NCBI RefSeq assembly: GCF_039538065.1
Contig: NZ_BAABBR010000001.1
Location: 1,526,501 to 1,590,500 of the forward strand
Length of the DNA: 64,000 nt
Source: Sphingomonas rosea
GTDB lineage: Bacteria; Pseudomonadota; Alphaproteobacteria; Sphingomonadales; Sphingomonadaceae
Direction: 5' to 3'
The notes under the pieces are model-generated. The model worked only from the letters and a program-made list of their open reading frames with translations. It was not told where the DNA came from and searched no databases. The first letter of the stretch is position 1. Every line of letters begins with the position of its first letter. The translations under genes and the position numbers were made by a program. Positions 15,212 to 23,672 of this stretch are shown piece by piece.

Positions 15212-16765
15212 CTATGCCGCTGCCTTCCCCGGCGTCTGACTTGCAATCTCAAGCCCTGGCACCTTGTATCGCTTCATGGCTTCAACGAGCTGGTGGTCCC
15301 AAGCACCGGAGCCATAATCATCAGCCACGTCTCCTGAACTGTGACCCATAAGGGCACGCTGTAGCGCTTCTTCAATGTCGGCCAGTCGGCAGTAATCTTT
15401 GAATGTGTGCCGGAATGAATGGAAAACCATGCGCGGGTCTGTAACCCCACAAACCTCGCGCCGGTACTTACTCCAATGCTCTCCCCACTTGGCAGTGAGG
15501 CGCCCGTAAATGTTTGGCTTGAGCAAGGGGAACAAGCGTTCCTGCTTAGCATCCTTGGCTGCCGCCACGAACTCTAAGAACCCCCGCTTGAGTAGCTCGA
15601 CGTGAACTGGGACGCGGCGCTCACTGGCTGCGTTCTTGAGCTTAAGGTTGCCATCGTTGTCTTCACGGATCTGTATAATCCAAGCTGCCTGCTCGCTTCC
15701 CTCACTGTCGATATAGCGACCTTCGTTCACATCCTTCGGCCGTAGCTGTCCGAGTTCCTCCAACCTCGCGCCCGTGAATAAGCCAAGGAGAGGAAGCCAG
15801 TAGCCGGCTTCTCCCCGCAGGGATGCGGGCCTTGCTCCCCGCAAGTAGACCGGGCTGTTGAAAATCGCGTTCAGAGAAGGCAGATCGAAGGGCAAGCGCT
15901 TCTTCTTCGCTGCTCGTCCATCACGTATAGTTACGTCGGCAGCGACATTGGCCTCGATGTGCCTGTTGGCTTTGGCCCAGCTCATGAGGGTCCGAAGGTG
16001 CGACAGCTTCTGTTTGATGTTCGCGGGTGTCTTCCCCTCCGCAAGCAGCTTCGCCTTGAAGGCCAAGAAGTCGTCCTCGGTGAGTTCCCGAACGGGCCTC
16101 CGGCCAATGCGGTCGTAAAACTAGCGGGCGGTGGAGCGATGTGTGTCGATGCCCTTCTGGCTCGGCTTCCGCTCTGCGGCCCATCCGTCCACAATCTCGC
16201 CATCGAGCCACAGAGCCACCGTCGAGCGTTTCGCAAGCGGCGGGGGTCCTGGGACATCTGAGGCCCCTCGTACGGCCTCCACGGCCTTTAAACGGGCTTC
16301 TGCGGCGTCAGCTCGCTCGCGTTGTTCCCGCACCAGATCGGCAATCACCGCATCGCGGGGGTCTATCTCAGCAGTGGTACCTGCCAGCTTTTCGCGGAGC
16401 TGAAGGCGCAGCTCGCGTCGGGCTAAGCGGCGTGCTTCCCGCTCTGCCGTCCTCCGGGCGATAAACTCGGCCTCTTCCGTGGCGAACTCTCCAAGCCACT
16501 CTCCATCAAGGGGAGCGGACACGCTGGCGTCGCTGGAGGGGACCGTGGCCATGAGTTGTGCCCGTGCTTCATCGAACAGCCGGTCAGTCATACGGACGTA
16601 GTCAGGGAGGAGACGCTTAGCGTCCTCTCTCACCTTGGTTCGGAGTGAAATCTTGAACTCGCTTCGCGGATTGCCGCGCTCGGTCAGCAGGTATCGCTGG
16701 AGTTCATCGGGAACGGCTCGCCGGAAATAATAGGTCGAGCGAACTTGGTCGAGATACGTGCACAT
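15212..16765 (-). pseudogene. Tyrosine site-specific integrase interrupted by an in-frame amber codon
   Basis: One continuous frame of 517 codons from ATG 16765 to the stop at 15212, broken only by TAG at 16121-16123. The N-terminal piece (214 aa, MCTYLDQVRSTYYFRR) carries the phage-integrase SAM-like and coiled region; the C-terminal piece would restart at MAFKAKLL-type codons near 16066 and holds the catalytic domain: Arg in LFTGARLEELG, Lys in LKLKNAASERR, HSFRHTF, LMGHSSGD and Tyr in DDYGSG. Sequence on both sides of the TAG matches family spacing (STAR-stop-FYDRIGRRPV), so this is a point mutation or a readthrough site. It lies beside the tRNA-Ala attR, as expected for the integrase of this element. 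Confidence 0.88.
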
Positions 16766-16856
16766 GGATCCTACACCCTATTACAGATGTAATACCCGCT
16801 TGGAAGAAGTGCTTGTTTTCTCGGACTTTCCCCGAGCCTACAGAGGCTTAGGAGGA

Positions 16857-16889
16857 AATGGTGGAGCCGTGGGGGATCGAACCCCAGAC
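16857..16889. repeat. attR: 33-bp tRNA-Ala 3' end copy within the intact tRNA gene
   Basis: Identical to 10277-10309. It covers the CCA end, acceptor 3' strand and T arm of the tRNA-Ala gene. The integrase gene begins 92 bp inside the element from here, the usual arrangement for tRNA-targeting islands. Confidence 0.9.
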
Positions 16890-16934
16890 CTTCGCAATGC
16901 CATCGCGACGCTCTCCCAGCTGAGCTACGGCCCC
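16859..16934 (-). tRNA. tRNA-Ala (anticodon GGC)
   Basis: 76 nt including an encoded CCA. On the minus strand the acceptor is GGGGCCG paired with CGGCTCC, the D arm is GCTCAGCTGGGAGAGC, the anticodon loop is ATGGCAT with GGC at plus 16899-16901 reading as complement, and the T arm is TGGGGTTCGATCCCCCA. GGC pairs with GCC and GCU alanine codons. The gene is intact because the integrated element restored its 3' end. Confidence 0.95.
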
Positions 16935-17004
16935 AATGCGAGCGCCTTTAAGGGCTAGTCCGCGGCCTGCCAACCCCTTTGTTGCGGTTCGAAGGCTCGG
17001 TGCG

Positions 17005-17037
17005 AAACAAAAACGGCGCCGGGAGGCCCGGCGCCGT
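17005..17037 (-). terminator. Rho-independent terminator of the first Flp pilin gene
   Basis: An 11-bp perfect stem (ACGGCGCCGGG at 17013-17023 with 17027-17037) and 3-base loop is followed on the minus strand by TTTTTGTTT. It lies 35 bp beyond the pilin stop codon. Confidence 0.88.
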
Positions 17038-17071
17038 CGTCGGTCGGCTGGTGCCGGCCCTGGTTCCCCGC

Positions 17072-17233
17072 TTACTTCAGCTTGTCGCTGACGTTCGAGA
17101 AGGTCGAATTGAGGTTGGTGCCGATGTTGCTGAGCGCGGTGATCGCGGCGACGGCGATGAGGGCGGCGATCAGGCCATATTCGATGGCGGTGGCGCCGTC
17201 GTCGTTCGACAGCATCTTGCGGAAGTTGGTCAT
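17072..17233 (-). CDS. Flp family type IVb pilin
   Basis: 53 aa, starting MTNFRKMLSNDDGATAIEYG. The Flp prepilin motif is plain: a short basic leader, then G-ATAIEYGLIAALIAVAAITA, with the cleavage glycine before ATAIEYG and Glu/Tyr at mature positions 5 and 6. It forms thin tight-adherence pili after cleavage by a TadV-type peptidase. AGGAGA lies 9 bases before the ATG. It is about 85% identical by eye to the second pilin gene 200 bp upstream, so this is a recent tandem duplication. Each copy has its own promoter region and terminator. The tad export genes are not in this window. Confidence 0.92.
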   Translation of the reverse strand: MTNFRKMLSNDDGATAIEYGLIAALIAVAAITALSNIGTNLNSTFSNVSDKLK

Positions 17234-17365
17234 CGTCTTTGCTCTCCTGAGAAGAAGCGATGCGCCGTACTGAACCCCTACCGGTGCTCGGCTTCCGGTT
17301 CAGTTGTAGTTTGCCACCCTAAAAACTTCCTTAATGCGCCCCGTGTGCTGCGCGCGGGCGGCGCA

Positions 17366-17411
17366 AACGAGAAGACCCCGCCGACACCGTCCGAAGAGGG
17401 TGCCGGCGGGG
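17366..17411 (-). terminator. Terminator of the second Flp pilin gene
   Basis: A 13-bp stem (17376-17388 with 17399-17411) that is fully paired on the minus strand when one G-U pair is allowed, with a 10-base loop. It is followed by TCTTCTCGTTT, a weak T-rich tail. It begins 24 bp after the pilin stop. Confidence 0.75.
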
Positions 17412-17435
17412 CCTCCGGTCAAGCTATCTCGAAGC

Positions 17436-17597
17436 TTACTTCAGCTTGTCGCTGACGTTCGAGAAGGTCTTGTTGAGGTTGGTGCCGATGTTGCCGAGCG
17501 CGGTGATCGCGGCGACGGCGATGAGGGCGGCGATCAGGCCGTATTCGATCGCGGTGGCGCCGTCTTCGTTGTTCAGCATCTTGATGAAATTGGTCAT
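17436..17597 (-). CDS. Flp family type IVb pilin
   Basis: 53 aa from ATG 17597 (MTNFIKMLNNEDG); a longer in-frame start at 17645 adds a Gly/Arg-rich stretch not seen in pilins and lacks a ribosome site, while AGGAGAC is well placed before 17597. The same prepilin signature as its neighbour is present: cleavage after Gly, then ATAIEYGLIAALIAVAAITA. It differs mainly at the N-terminal leader and in TNLNKTFSN near the C-terminus. The role is a surface pilus subunit for adhesion. Confidence 0.92.
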   Translation of the reverse strand: MTNFIKMLNNEDGATAIEYGLIAALIAVAAITALGNIGTNLNKTFSNVSDKLK

Positions 17598-17744
17598 GTC
17601 CGGTCTCCTAGTTCCACTTTGTCCCCGGGGGGCTTGCCCCCGCACCGTCGAACCTTGGCCCGTCGGTCAAAAGTGTTTCTAGGAGGAAGGGGTTAAGAAC
17701 TTCCTATACCGGTCGGTAAATGCATCTTTACCTTGTTAATTGCT

Positions 17745-19841
17745 TCAGCGGCGCTCGCCGAGGAGGTCGGTGGCGGCCTTGACGAGGCCGCCGATCCACT
17801 GGTCGAGATCGCCTTCGGACGCCTGGGACGGGGTGGCGGGCGCGCGGCGCGGCACCTGGTAACCCGCCGGAAGATAGGTGGCCCCGCGCCCGTCGACCGA
17901 CAGCGCCGGAGCCATGAACGCGCGCCAGATCTGCGCGGGCAGGGTGCCGCCCGAGACATTCTTGCCCAGCGACTTGTTATCGTCGCGGCCGACCCACACG
18001 CCGACGACGAGGTCGCCCGCGAAGCCGACGAACAGGGCGTCGCGATTCTCCTGGGTGGTGCCGGTCTTGCCGAAGGTGGCGGTCGGAAGCGCGGCGCGCT
18101 TGCCGGTGCCTTCGTTGGCGGCGGCCCAGAGGAGGTCGAGCATCGGCCGCCAGTCGCGTCGTTCGTCGAGCCGGCCGTTGCGGCCGAACAGGCTGTCGGT
18201 GATCGAGCCACTGTCGTCGACCTGCGGCTGGGGCGGGAGCCCCACCGCGCCGACCGGATAGCGCCCGCTAGCCACCGCGGCATAGGCGCCGGTGAGTTCG
18301 AGCAGGCTAACCCCGGCAGTGCCTAGGGCGACGCTCGGCGAATCGGGTAGCGGGGTGCTGATCCCGAGCTCGCGCGCAGTGCGCAGGACGTTGCTCCGGC
18401 CGACCGCTTCGGACAGGCGCACGGTGGCGGCGTTGCTCGAGCGGGCGAAGGCCTGCTGGAGGGTGACGGGCCCACGGTAGATGCCGTCGCTGTTGGCCGG
18501 ACTCCAGCCGTCGATGGTGATCGGCTTGTCCTGGATGATCGTGTCGGGCCGATAGCCGGCGCGCATCGCGGCGAGATAGACGAACAGCTTGAAGGCCGAG
18601 CCGGGCTGGCGCCGGGCCTGGGTCGCGCGGTTGAAGGTCGATTCCTTGTAAGAGCGGCCGCCGACCATCGCCACGACCCGGCCGTCGGGCCGCATCGCGA
18701 CCAGCGCGGCCTGCATGCCGGGGCCGAGCGCGGCATTGGCGACCGCCCGGTTGGCGAGGCGCTGGAGGTCGGCGTCGAGCGTCGTCTTGACCTTGACCTC
18801 GCCGAAGTCGCTTTCGAAGGCCTGCGCGGCTTGGGGCGCGACCCAGTCGGCGAAATAGGTCCCGGTGGGGACCTTCTCGACCTGGCGGATCGGTCGGGCG
18901 CTGACCGTCGCGCGGGCGCGCGCGAGCGGAATGACATTGGTGTCGGCCATGGCCGCGAGGACCAGTCGCGAGCGCTTCTGGGCACCGGCGAGGTTGCGGG
19001 TGGGGGCGAGCCGGCTCGGCGCCTGGACCAGCCCGGCGAGCATGGCCGACTGGGCGAGGTTTAGTTTCTCGGGCTCGCGGCCGAAATAATGGTGCGAGGC
19101 GGCGCGCAGGCCATAGACGCCGTCGCCGAAATAGACCGACGATAGGTAACGCGAGAGGATCTCCTCCTTGGTCAGCCAGCCTTCGAGCCAGAAGGCGATG
19201 ATCACTTCCTGCGCCTTGCGCTTGAGGCTCCGGTCGCCGTTCAAGAAGCTGGTCTTGGCGAGCTGCTGGGTGAGCGTGGAGCCGCCCTGCTTGACCCCGC
19301 CGGCGTGGAAGTTGGCGACCATGGCGCGGCCGATCGCGCGCGGGTCGATCCCCCAGTGGCGGTAGAAGCGGCGGTCCTCGATCGCGACAAAGGCGGCGGG
19401 GGTCAGCGGATTGAGCTTGGCGACCTCGACCGGCGCTTCCTTGATTGCGCCGCGGCGGGCAATGGCGCGGCCCTCGCTCGAGACGATCAGCATTGCCGGG
19501 TCGGGCAGGGGCTCGAGGGCGCGGCCGAGCGGAGCAGTGATAACCAGCCACAGCAAGGTGACGAGAAGGAGCGCGCCAAAACCGGTCAGGCCCCAGCGCC
19601 AATAACGGCGGCGATTCGACGGTACGGCCGGCGGCGGTGGCGAGGGCGGGAGCGGATCCGTCGGACTGGCAGGGAAGACAGGCTTCTCGCGCGCGGCCTC
19701 GGCAAGGCGCTGCTCGCGGCGCTGCCACCAGTTGAGGCGCCTGACCGTCGGCGGCGCGCCGAACACGGGCGCGGCGAAGGGATCGGGCAAGTCCTCGATG
19801 TTGCGCCCGCTGCGCTGCCAGGGTGAGTCGCGATCCGCCAT
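17745..19841 (-). CDS. Bifunctional class A penicillin-binding protein (PBP1A family)
   Basis: 698 aa. A Pro-rich cytoplasmic tail (1-78) is followed by one transmembrane helix (about 83-103). The GT51 glycosyltransferase domain has catalytic Glu155 in FVAIEDRRFYRHWG and the GGSTLTQQLAK motif at 187-196. The transpeptidase domain has Ser415-x-x-Lys418 in PGSAFKLF, the SSN triad at 468-470 and KTGTT near 590. It polymerises and cross-links peptidoglycan in the periplasm. The C-terminus is shorter than in E. coli PBP1A and has no OB-like extension that I can see. It is monocistronic and diverges from the peptide-binding lipoprotein gene. Confidence 0.92.
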   Translation of the reverse strand: MADRDSPWQRSGRNIEDLPDPFAAPVFGAPPTVRRLNWWQRREQRLAEAAREKPVFPASPTDPLPPSPPPPAVPSNRRRYWRWGLTGFGALLLVTLLWLVITAPLGRALEPLPDPAMLIVSSEGRAIARRGAIKEAPVEVAKLNPLTPAAFVAIEDRRFYRHWGIDPRAIGRAMVANFHAGGVKQGGSTLTQQLAKTSFLNGDRSLKRKAQEVIIAFWLEGWLTKEEILSRYLSSVYFGDGVYGLRAASHHYFGREPEKLNLAQSAMLAGLVQAPSRLAPTRNLAGAQKRSRLVLAAMADTNVIPLARARATVSARPIRQVEKVPTGTYFADWVAPQAAQAFESDFGEVKVKTTLDADLQRLANRAVANAALGPGMQAALVAMRPDGRVVAMVGGRSYKESTFNRATQARRQPGSAFKLFVYLAAMRAGYRPDTIIQDKPITIDGWSPANSDGIYRGPVTLQQAFARSSNAATVRLSEAVGRSNVLRTARELGISTPLPDSPSVALGTAGVSLLELTGAYAAVASGRYPVGAVGLPPQPQVDDSGSITDSLFGRNGRLDERRDWRPMLDLLWAAANEGTGKRAALPTATFGKTGTTQENRDALFVGFAGDLVVGVWVGRDDNKSLGKNVSGGTLPAQIWRAFMAPALSVDGRGATYLPAGYQVPRRAPATPSQASEGDLDQWIGGLVKAATDLLGERR

Positions 19842-19953
19842 TCGGTCTCGAGAATTGAGGTGCCCTAATGCCCTAATACAGCATCGAGAGCGTGGCTAGG
19901 GGAGATTGGCTGAACCCTTGGTTTCCGGCCGGGTGATCGGCTAGGCCGGTCTC

Positions 19954-21489
19954 GTGATCGATCGAGGTGCACCAAGGCGGCGGGGCCCGGGCGGGCTTGC
20001 GGTCCTCGCGCTCGCGGGTCTCGCGGCGCTCGGCGGGTGCCGCGAGCGCAACGGCGGCGAGATCACGGCGACGGTGATCGGCGAGCGGCTGCCGCAGATC
20101 GTCGATCCGGTGACCAAGGCGCCGACGACGGGCGACGCCATCCTTCTCAGCAACGCGGCGCAGGGGCTGGTCCGGTTCGATCCGGCCGGCAACATCGCGC
20201 CGGGGTTGGCCGAGCGCTGGGCGGTGAGCGACGACGGGCTGAGCTATATCTTCCGGCTCGAGAAAGCGAACTGGAGCGACGGGCGCCGGGTCCGGGCGCG
20301 CGACGTGGTTCGGCTGATCGAGCGGCAGCTGCAGCGCAAAAATGGCGATGCGACGCGCGACACGGTCGGGGCGATTGCACAGGTGGTTGCGATGACCGAC
20401 CGGGTGATCGCGATCGAGCTGAGTTCGCCGCGTCCGCACCTGCTGCAACTGCTCGCGCAGCCGGCCTTCGCGCTGGTGCGCGACTCGAAGGGAACGGGGC
20501 CGTTCGCGGTCGCGACCGAGAACAATGGTCTCCTGCTCAGCCGGGTCACGCCCGGCCTCGATGGCGACGAGGGGCAGCGCGAGCAGGTTCGGGTGGAATC
20601 GGCGCCGGCGGAAAAGGCGGTGGCGGCGTTCGTCGCGGGGAAGACCGACCTCGTGCTGGGCGGGACGGTCGGCGACCTGTCGTTCGCGCTTGGCGCCAAG
20701 CTGCCGCGCAATTCGCTGCGGATCGACCCGGTGGCGGGGCTGGCGGGGCTGGTGCCGGCGCGCAAGGACGGGCCGGGGGCGGACCTTCGCGTGCGGGCGC
20801 TGCTCGACGAGGCGATCGACCGCGCGGCGCTGGTGGGCGCGCTCGGCGTGCCCGACCTCCAGCCGCGCGCGAGCCTGCTCCAGGCCGGGCTCGACGGGGT
20901 CACCAATCCCTATCAGCCGGCCTGGACGGGGCTTGCACCGGCGGATCGTTCCGCGGCGCTGCTCGAGCGGGCCCGGACGCTTTTTGCAGAGCCCGCGGTG
21001 ACGCCGGCGAAGGGAGCGGCGCCTGCCGAGGCTGAGCCGGCGCCGCGACCGGTGATCCGGATCGCGCTTCCCGAGGGGCCGGGCGGGGCGATCATCCTCA
21101 GCCGGTTGCAGACTGACTGGCAGCCGCTCGGCCTCACGGTCGAGGCGGCCGGGCCCGGCAAGCCGGCCGATTTCCGCTGGGTCGACCAGGTCGCGCCCTC
21201 GACCTCGCCGGCCTGGTTCCTGCGCAGTTTCCGGTGCGAATTCGTGCCCGTCTGCTCGGAGGAAGCCGACCAGCTGCTCGATGCCGCGCGGCTCACCGGC
21301 TTCGCCCCGCAGCGCAACGCCTTCTTCGCCGATGCCGAGCGGATGATGCGCGATGCGGTGCTGTTCATCCCGGTCACCGCACCGATCCGCTGGTCGCTGA
21401 CCGACCGGAGCATCGACGGCTTTGCCGAGAACCGGTTCGCGGTTCACACGCTGATGGGCTTGCGCGAGCGCGCGAACACCCAAGATTAG
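19954..21489 (+). CDS. ABC transporter substrate-binding lipoprotein (peptide/nickel type, SBP_bac_5)
   Basis: 511 aa from a GTG. A basic N-terminus (MIDRGAPRRRG) and hydrophobic core end in the lipobox LAALGGC (Cys29), so it is lipid-anchored. The body follows the family 5 solute-binding pattern: DAILLSNAAQGLVRFDPAGNIAPGLAERW, YIFRLEKANWSDGRRVRARDV, and the later two-lobed fold to the end. No permease or ATPase gene is adjacent, so its transporter must be elsewhere. The ligand is unknown; oligopeptides are usual. The next gene follows 5 bases on. Confidence 0.82.
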   Translation: MIDRGAPRRRGPGGLAVLALAGLAALGGCRERNGGEITATVIGERLPQIVDPVTKAPTTGDAILLSNAAQGLVRFDPAGNIAPGLAERWAVSDDGLSYIFRLEKANWSDGRRVRARDVVRLIERQLQRKNGDATRDTVGAIAQVVAMTDRVIAIELSSPRPHLLQLLAQPAFALVRDSKGTGPFAVATENNGLLLSRVTPGLDGDEGQREQVRVESAPAEKAVAAFVAGKTDLVLGGTVGDLSFALGAKLPRNSLRIDPVAGLAGLVPARKDGPGADLRVRALLDEAIDRAALVGALGVPDLQPRASLLQAGLDGVTNPYQPAWTGLAPADRSAALLERARTLFAEPAVTPAKGAAPAEAEPAPRPVIRIALPEGPGGAIILSRLQTDWQPLGLTVEAAGPGKPADFRWVDQVAPSTSPAWFLRSFRCEFVPVCSEEADQLLDAARLTGFAPQRNAFFADAERMMRDAVLFIPVTAPIRWSLTDRSIDGFAENRFAVHTLMGLRERANTQD

Positions 21490-21493
21490 GGGC

Positions 21494-21928
21494 ATGAGCG
21501 TCCGCCCCCAGACCTTCCGCCCCGACCTGCCGCTCGGCCGCGAGCCCGCGCATGTCCGCCAGCGGGTGGAAGCGCTCGAGCACATGCTCGAGGGACTGGT
21601 GAAAGTGCCCGGGCTCAACCGCAAGGTCGGGCTCGACGTGATCCTCGATTTCGTACCGGGCATCGGCCCGACGGTGGCGGCGGGGCTCGGCGCCTATCTT
21701 GCCTGGGAAGCGCGCAACCTGGGCATGAGCAAGTGGCAGATCACGCGGATGGGGAGCAACATCGGGGTCGACTGGCTGCTCGGCATGATCCCGTTCGTCG
21801 GCGCCGTTCCCGACTTCTTCTTCCGCTCGAACACCCGCAACCTTCGGATGATCAAGCGCCACCTCGACAAGCATCATCCGGGCAGCCGGACGGTCGAGGT
21901 CGATCCGCTCCGCGGCACCCTTCGCTAA
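21494..21928 (+). CDS. DUF4112 domain-containing protein
   Basis: 144 aa. The DUF4112 core is visible at about 25-120: VKVPGLNRKVGLDVILDFVP, GPTVAAGLGAYLAWEARNLG, and NIGVDWLLGMIPFVGAVPDF, with membrane-associated helices at about 48-66 and 91-108, then FFRSNTRNLRMIKRHL. Function is not established for this family. It lies 4 bases after the lipoprotein gene and 11 bases before the fRMsr gene, so the three may be co-transcribed. Confidence 0.85.
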   Translation: MSVRPQTFRPDLPLGREPAHVRQRVEALEHMLEGLVKVPGLNRKVGLDVILDFVPGIGPTVAAGLGAYLAWEARNLGMSKWQITRMGSNIGVDWLLGMIPFVGAVPDFFFRSNTRNLRMIKRHLDKHHPGSRTVEVDPLRGTLR

Positions 21929-21939
21929 AAGAAAGAGCC

Positions 21940-22419
21940 ATGTACGACTTTAAGATCGAAGCGGCCGACAAGCCGACGCTGTATGCCGACCTCCTGCAGG
22001 CGCTCGACGGGCTGACCGCGGGCGAGAGCGACGGGATCGCCAACATGGCCAATGCCGCGGCGCTCATCTGGGAGACGCTACCCGATCTCAACTGGGCGGG
22101 CTTCTACCGCAATGTCGGGGGCGAACTGGTGCTCGGGCCGTTCCAGGGCCGCGCAGCCTGTATCCGCATCCCGTTCGGTCGCGGCGTGTGCGGCGCGGCG
22201 GCGGAGACGCTGCAGGTCCAGCGCGTCGAGGACGTCCACGCCTTCCCCGGGCATATCGCCTGCGACGCGGCGAGCCAGTCGGAGCTGGTGGTGCCGATCG
22301 TTCGGAATGGCGAGCTGCTCGGCGTGCTCGACCTCGACAGCCCGCAAAAAGCCCGCTTCGACGCGGCGGACGAAGCGGGCTGTAAGAAGCTATGCGCGCT
22401 CCTCGCGGAGCGGCTCTGA
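21940..22419 (+). CDS. msrC: Free methionine-(R)-sulfoxide reductase (GAF domain)
   Basis: 159 aa, a single GAF domain starting MYDFKIEA, with GAAAGAG about 6 bases upstream. The three cysteines of the fRMsr family are present: Cys74 (RAACIRIPFG), Cys84 (GRGVCGAAAE) and Cys108 (FPGHIACDAAS), with the flanking SQSELVVPI. The spacing equals that of E. coli YebR as I recall it (84/94/118). It reduces free Met-R-sulfoxide in the cytoplasm using thioredoxin. Confidence 0.93.
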   Translation: MYDFKIEAADKPTLYADLLQALDGLTAGESDGIANMANAAALIWETLPDLNWAGFYRNVGGELVLGPFQGRAACIRIPFGRGVCGAAAETLQVQRVEDVHAFPGHIACDAASQSELVVPIVRNGELLGVLDLDSPQKARFDAADEAGCKKLCALLAERL

Positions 22420-22423
22420 CGGT

Positions 22424-23017
22424 TTAGTTGGCCGCGAGCTGGATCGCGAGCGGCTCCTTGGTCATGACCTTCCATTCCGAGCCCTGCGCGGCGGTCGCGC
22501 TGCGGCCGGTGACGAAGGCGCCGAACACGCCGACCGCGACCACCGCGCCGACCGCAGCGCCGGTGTTGCCCTGACCCTCGATGCGATAGTGACCGCTGAC
22601 CGGGATAATGCGGCCGTTGAGGTCGATGCTGTCGATGTCGAACTCCATCTTGGCCGACTTGCCGAACGCGCCCTTGCCGGTGCGGTAGGAGACGCGGCCC
22701 CTGGCCGGCGTGCCGCGCGGAATGACCACATATTGCCCCATCATCACGTCGCGCGAGACGCGGAAAGCGACCGCGTCACCGACCTTGGCCTTCTTCGAGG
22801 ACAGTTCGCTGTCGAGGCTGACCCAGACGTCGGTGTTGCTGGGCAACATGGTGCCATTGATGACCTCGGCCGGCTTGACCGCCATCACGGGGACGGCCGG
22901 AACGGCCGGGGCCGCGGGCGTGGCGAGGACGGCCGGCGCGGGTGCAGCCTGCGCGAAAGCGGCGCCCGAAGCGCACACGACGGCGGCGCCGAACGCGGCG
23001 CGAAGCAGAATAGTCAT
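22424..23017 (-). CDS. Hypothetical secreted protein
   Basis: 197 aa from ATG 23017 (MTILLRAAFG), chosen because GGGGG lies 5 bases upstream; an ATG at 23029 is possible. A signal peptide ends near ASGAAFA-QAAP. An Ala/Pro-rich linker follows, then a domain from ~55 with GTMLPSNTDVWVSLDSELS, VGDAVAFRVSRDV and YVVIPRGTPARGRVSYRTG, which looks like a TrbI/conjugal or SH3-like beta fold. A Gly/Ala-rich hydrophobic stretch (about 155-170) could insert into a membrane. I do not recognise a named family. Confidence 0.7.
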   Translation of the reverse strand: MTILLRAAFGAAVVCASGAAFAQAAPAPAVLATPAAPAVPAVPVMAVKPAEVINGTMLPSNTDVWVSLDSELSSKKAKVGDAVAFRVSRDVMMGQYVVIPRGTPARGRVSYRTGKGAFGKSAKMEFDIDSIDLNGRIIPVSGHYRIEGQGNTGAAVGAVVAVGVFGAFVTGRSATAAQGSEWKVMTKEPLAIQLAAN

Positions 23018-23111
23018 GAAAACCCCCATTAACTCGGAACCGAGCGGAAGGGATTGTTAGCGACGCGTTATGAAAGAGCAATGACCGGCTTTAGTTAACG
23101 GTCGTCGGTGC

Positions 23112-23582
23112 TCAGCTCAGCGCTTCGAGCCGCTCGTCGCTGAGCCCGCCCGGGATGATCATCACGGGGCAGGGGAGCTTGCCGGCGTCGCTGCCGGTGA
23201 AGGCGGTGACGAGTGCGCCGGGGTCGCCGGTGGGGGCGGCGCCGAGCACGAGGGCGGCGATGTCCTCGCGGCTGCGGACGATCTCGCGCACGACCGCGAC
23301 GGGTTCGCCCGGCTGGAGCAGGATCGCGTCGGGCTTGAGGCCTTCGACGCCCGGAAGCTCGCCCAAAGCGGCGGCGACGCGGGCCTCGATCCGAAGCTGC
23401 TGTTCTTCCTTGATCGCGGCCTCGACCCCGCCCCACTGGACGAAATCCTGCGCTTCGGTGATCGCCAGCACCTCGATCGCGCCCCCGGTCTTGGCCGCGC
23501 GGCGAGCGGCGAAGCGGAGCGCCTGCCGGGCCTCCTGGCTGTCGTCGATCACGACGAGATAGGTGCGCTTGCCGGTGGCCAT
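23112..23582 (-). CDS. Universal stress protein (UspA family)
   Basis: 156 aa from ATG 23582 (MATGKRTYLVVIDDSQEA); another ATG is at 23591. The frame is open far upstream, but only this part resembles a protein family. The UspA fold is visible: first strand TYLVVIDDS, helix ARQALRFAARRAA, then ALVLGAAPTGDPGAL, FTGSDAGKL and PVMIIPGG. The ATP-binding G-2x-G-9x-G-S/T motif is only partly kept. It diverges from the pyruvate dehydrogenase E2 gene. The role in stress is known only for the family. Confidence 0.8.
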   Translation of the reverse strand: MATGKRTYLVVIDDSQEARQALRFAARRAAKTGGAIEVLAITEAQDFVQWGGVEAAIKEEQQLRIEARVAAALGELPGVEGLKPDAILLQPGEPVAVVREIVRSREDIAALVLGAAPTGDPGALVTAFTGSDAGKLPCPVMIIPGGLSDERLEALS

Positions 23583-23672
23583 GGCGCCCATCAGTGCCCC
23601 GCGACTGCTTGACGGGCAAGGGGGCATGGTCTTTGGGAGGTCCCGAAGAAGGATTTCGCACGAAGGCTTGTC

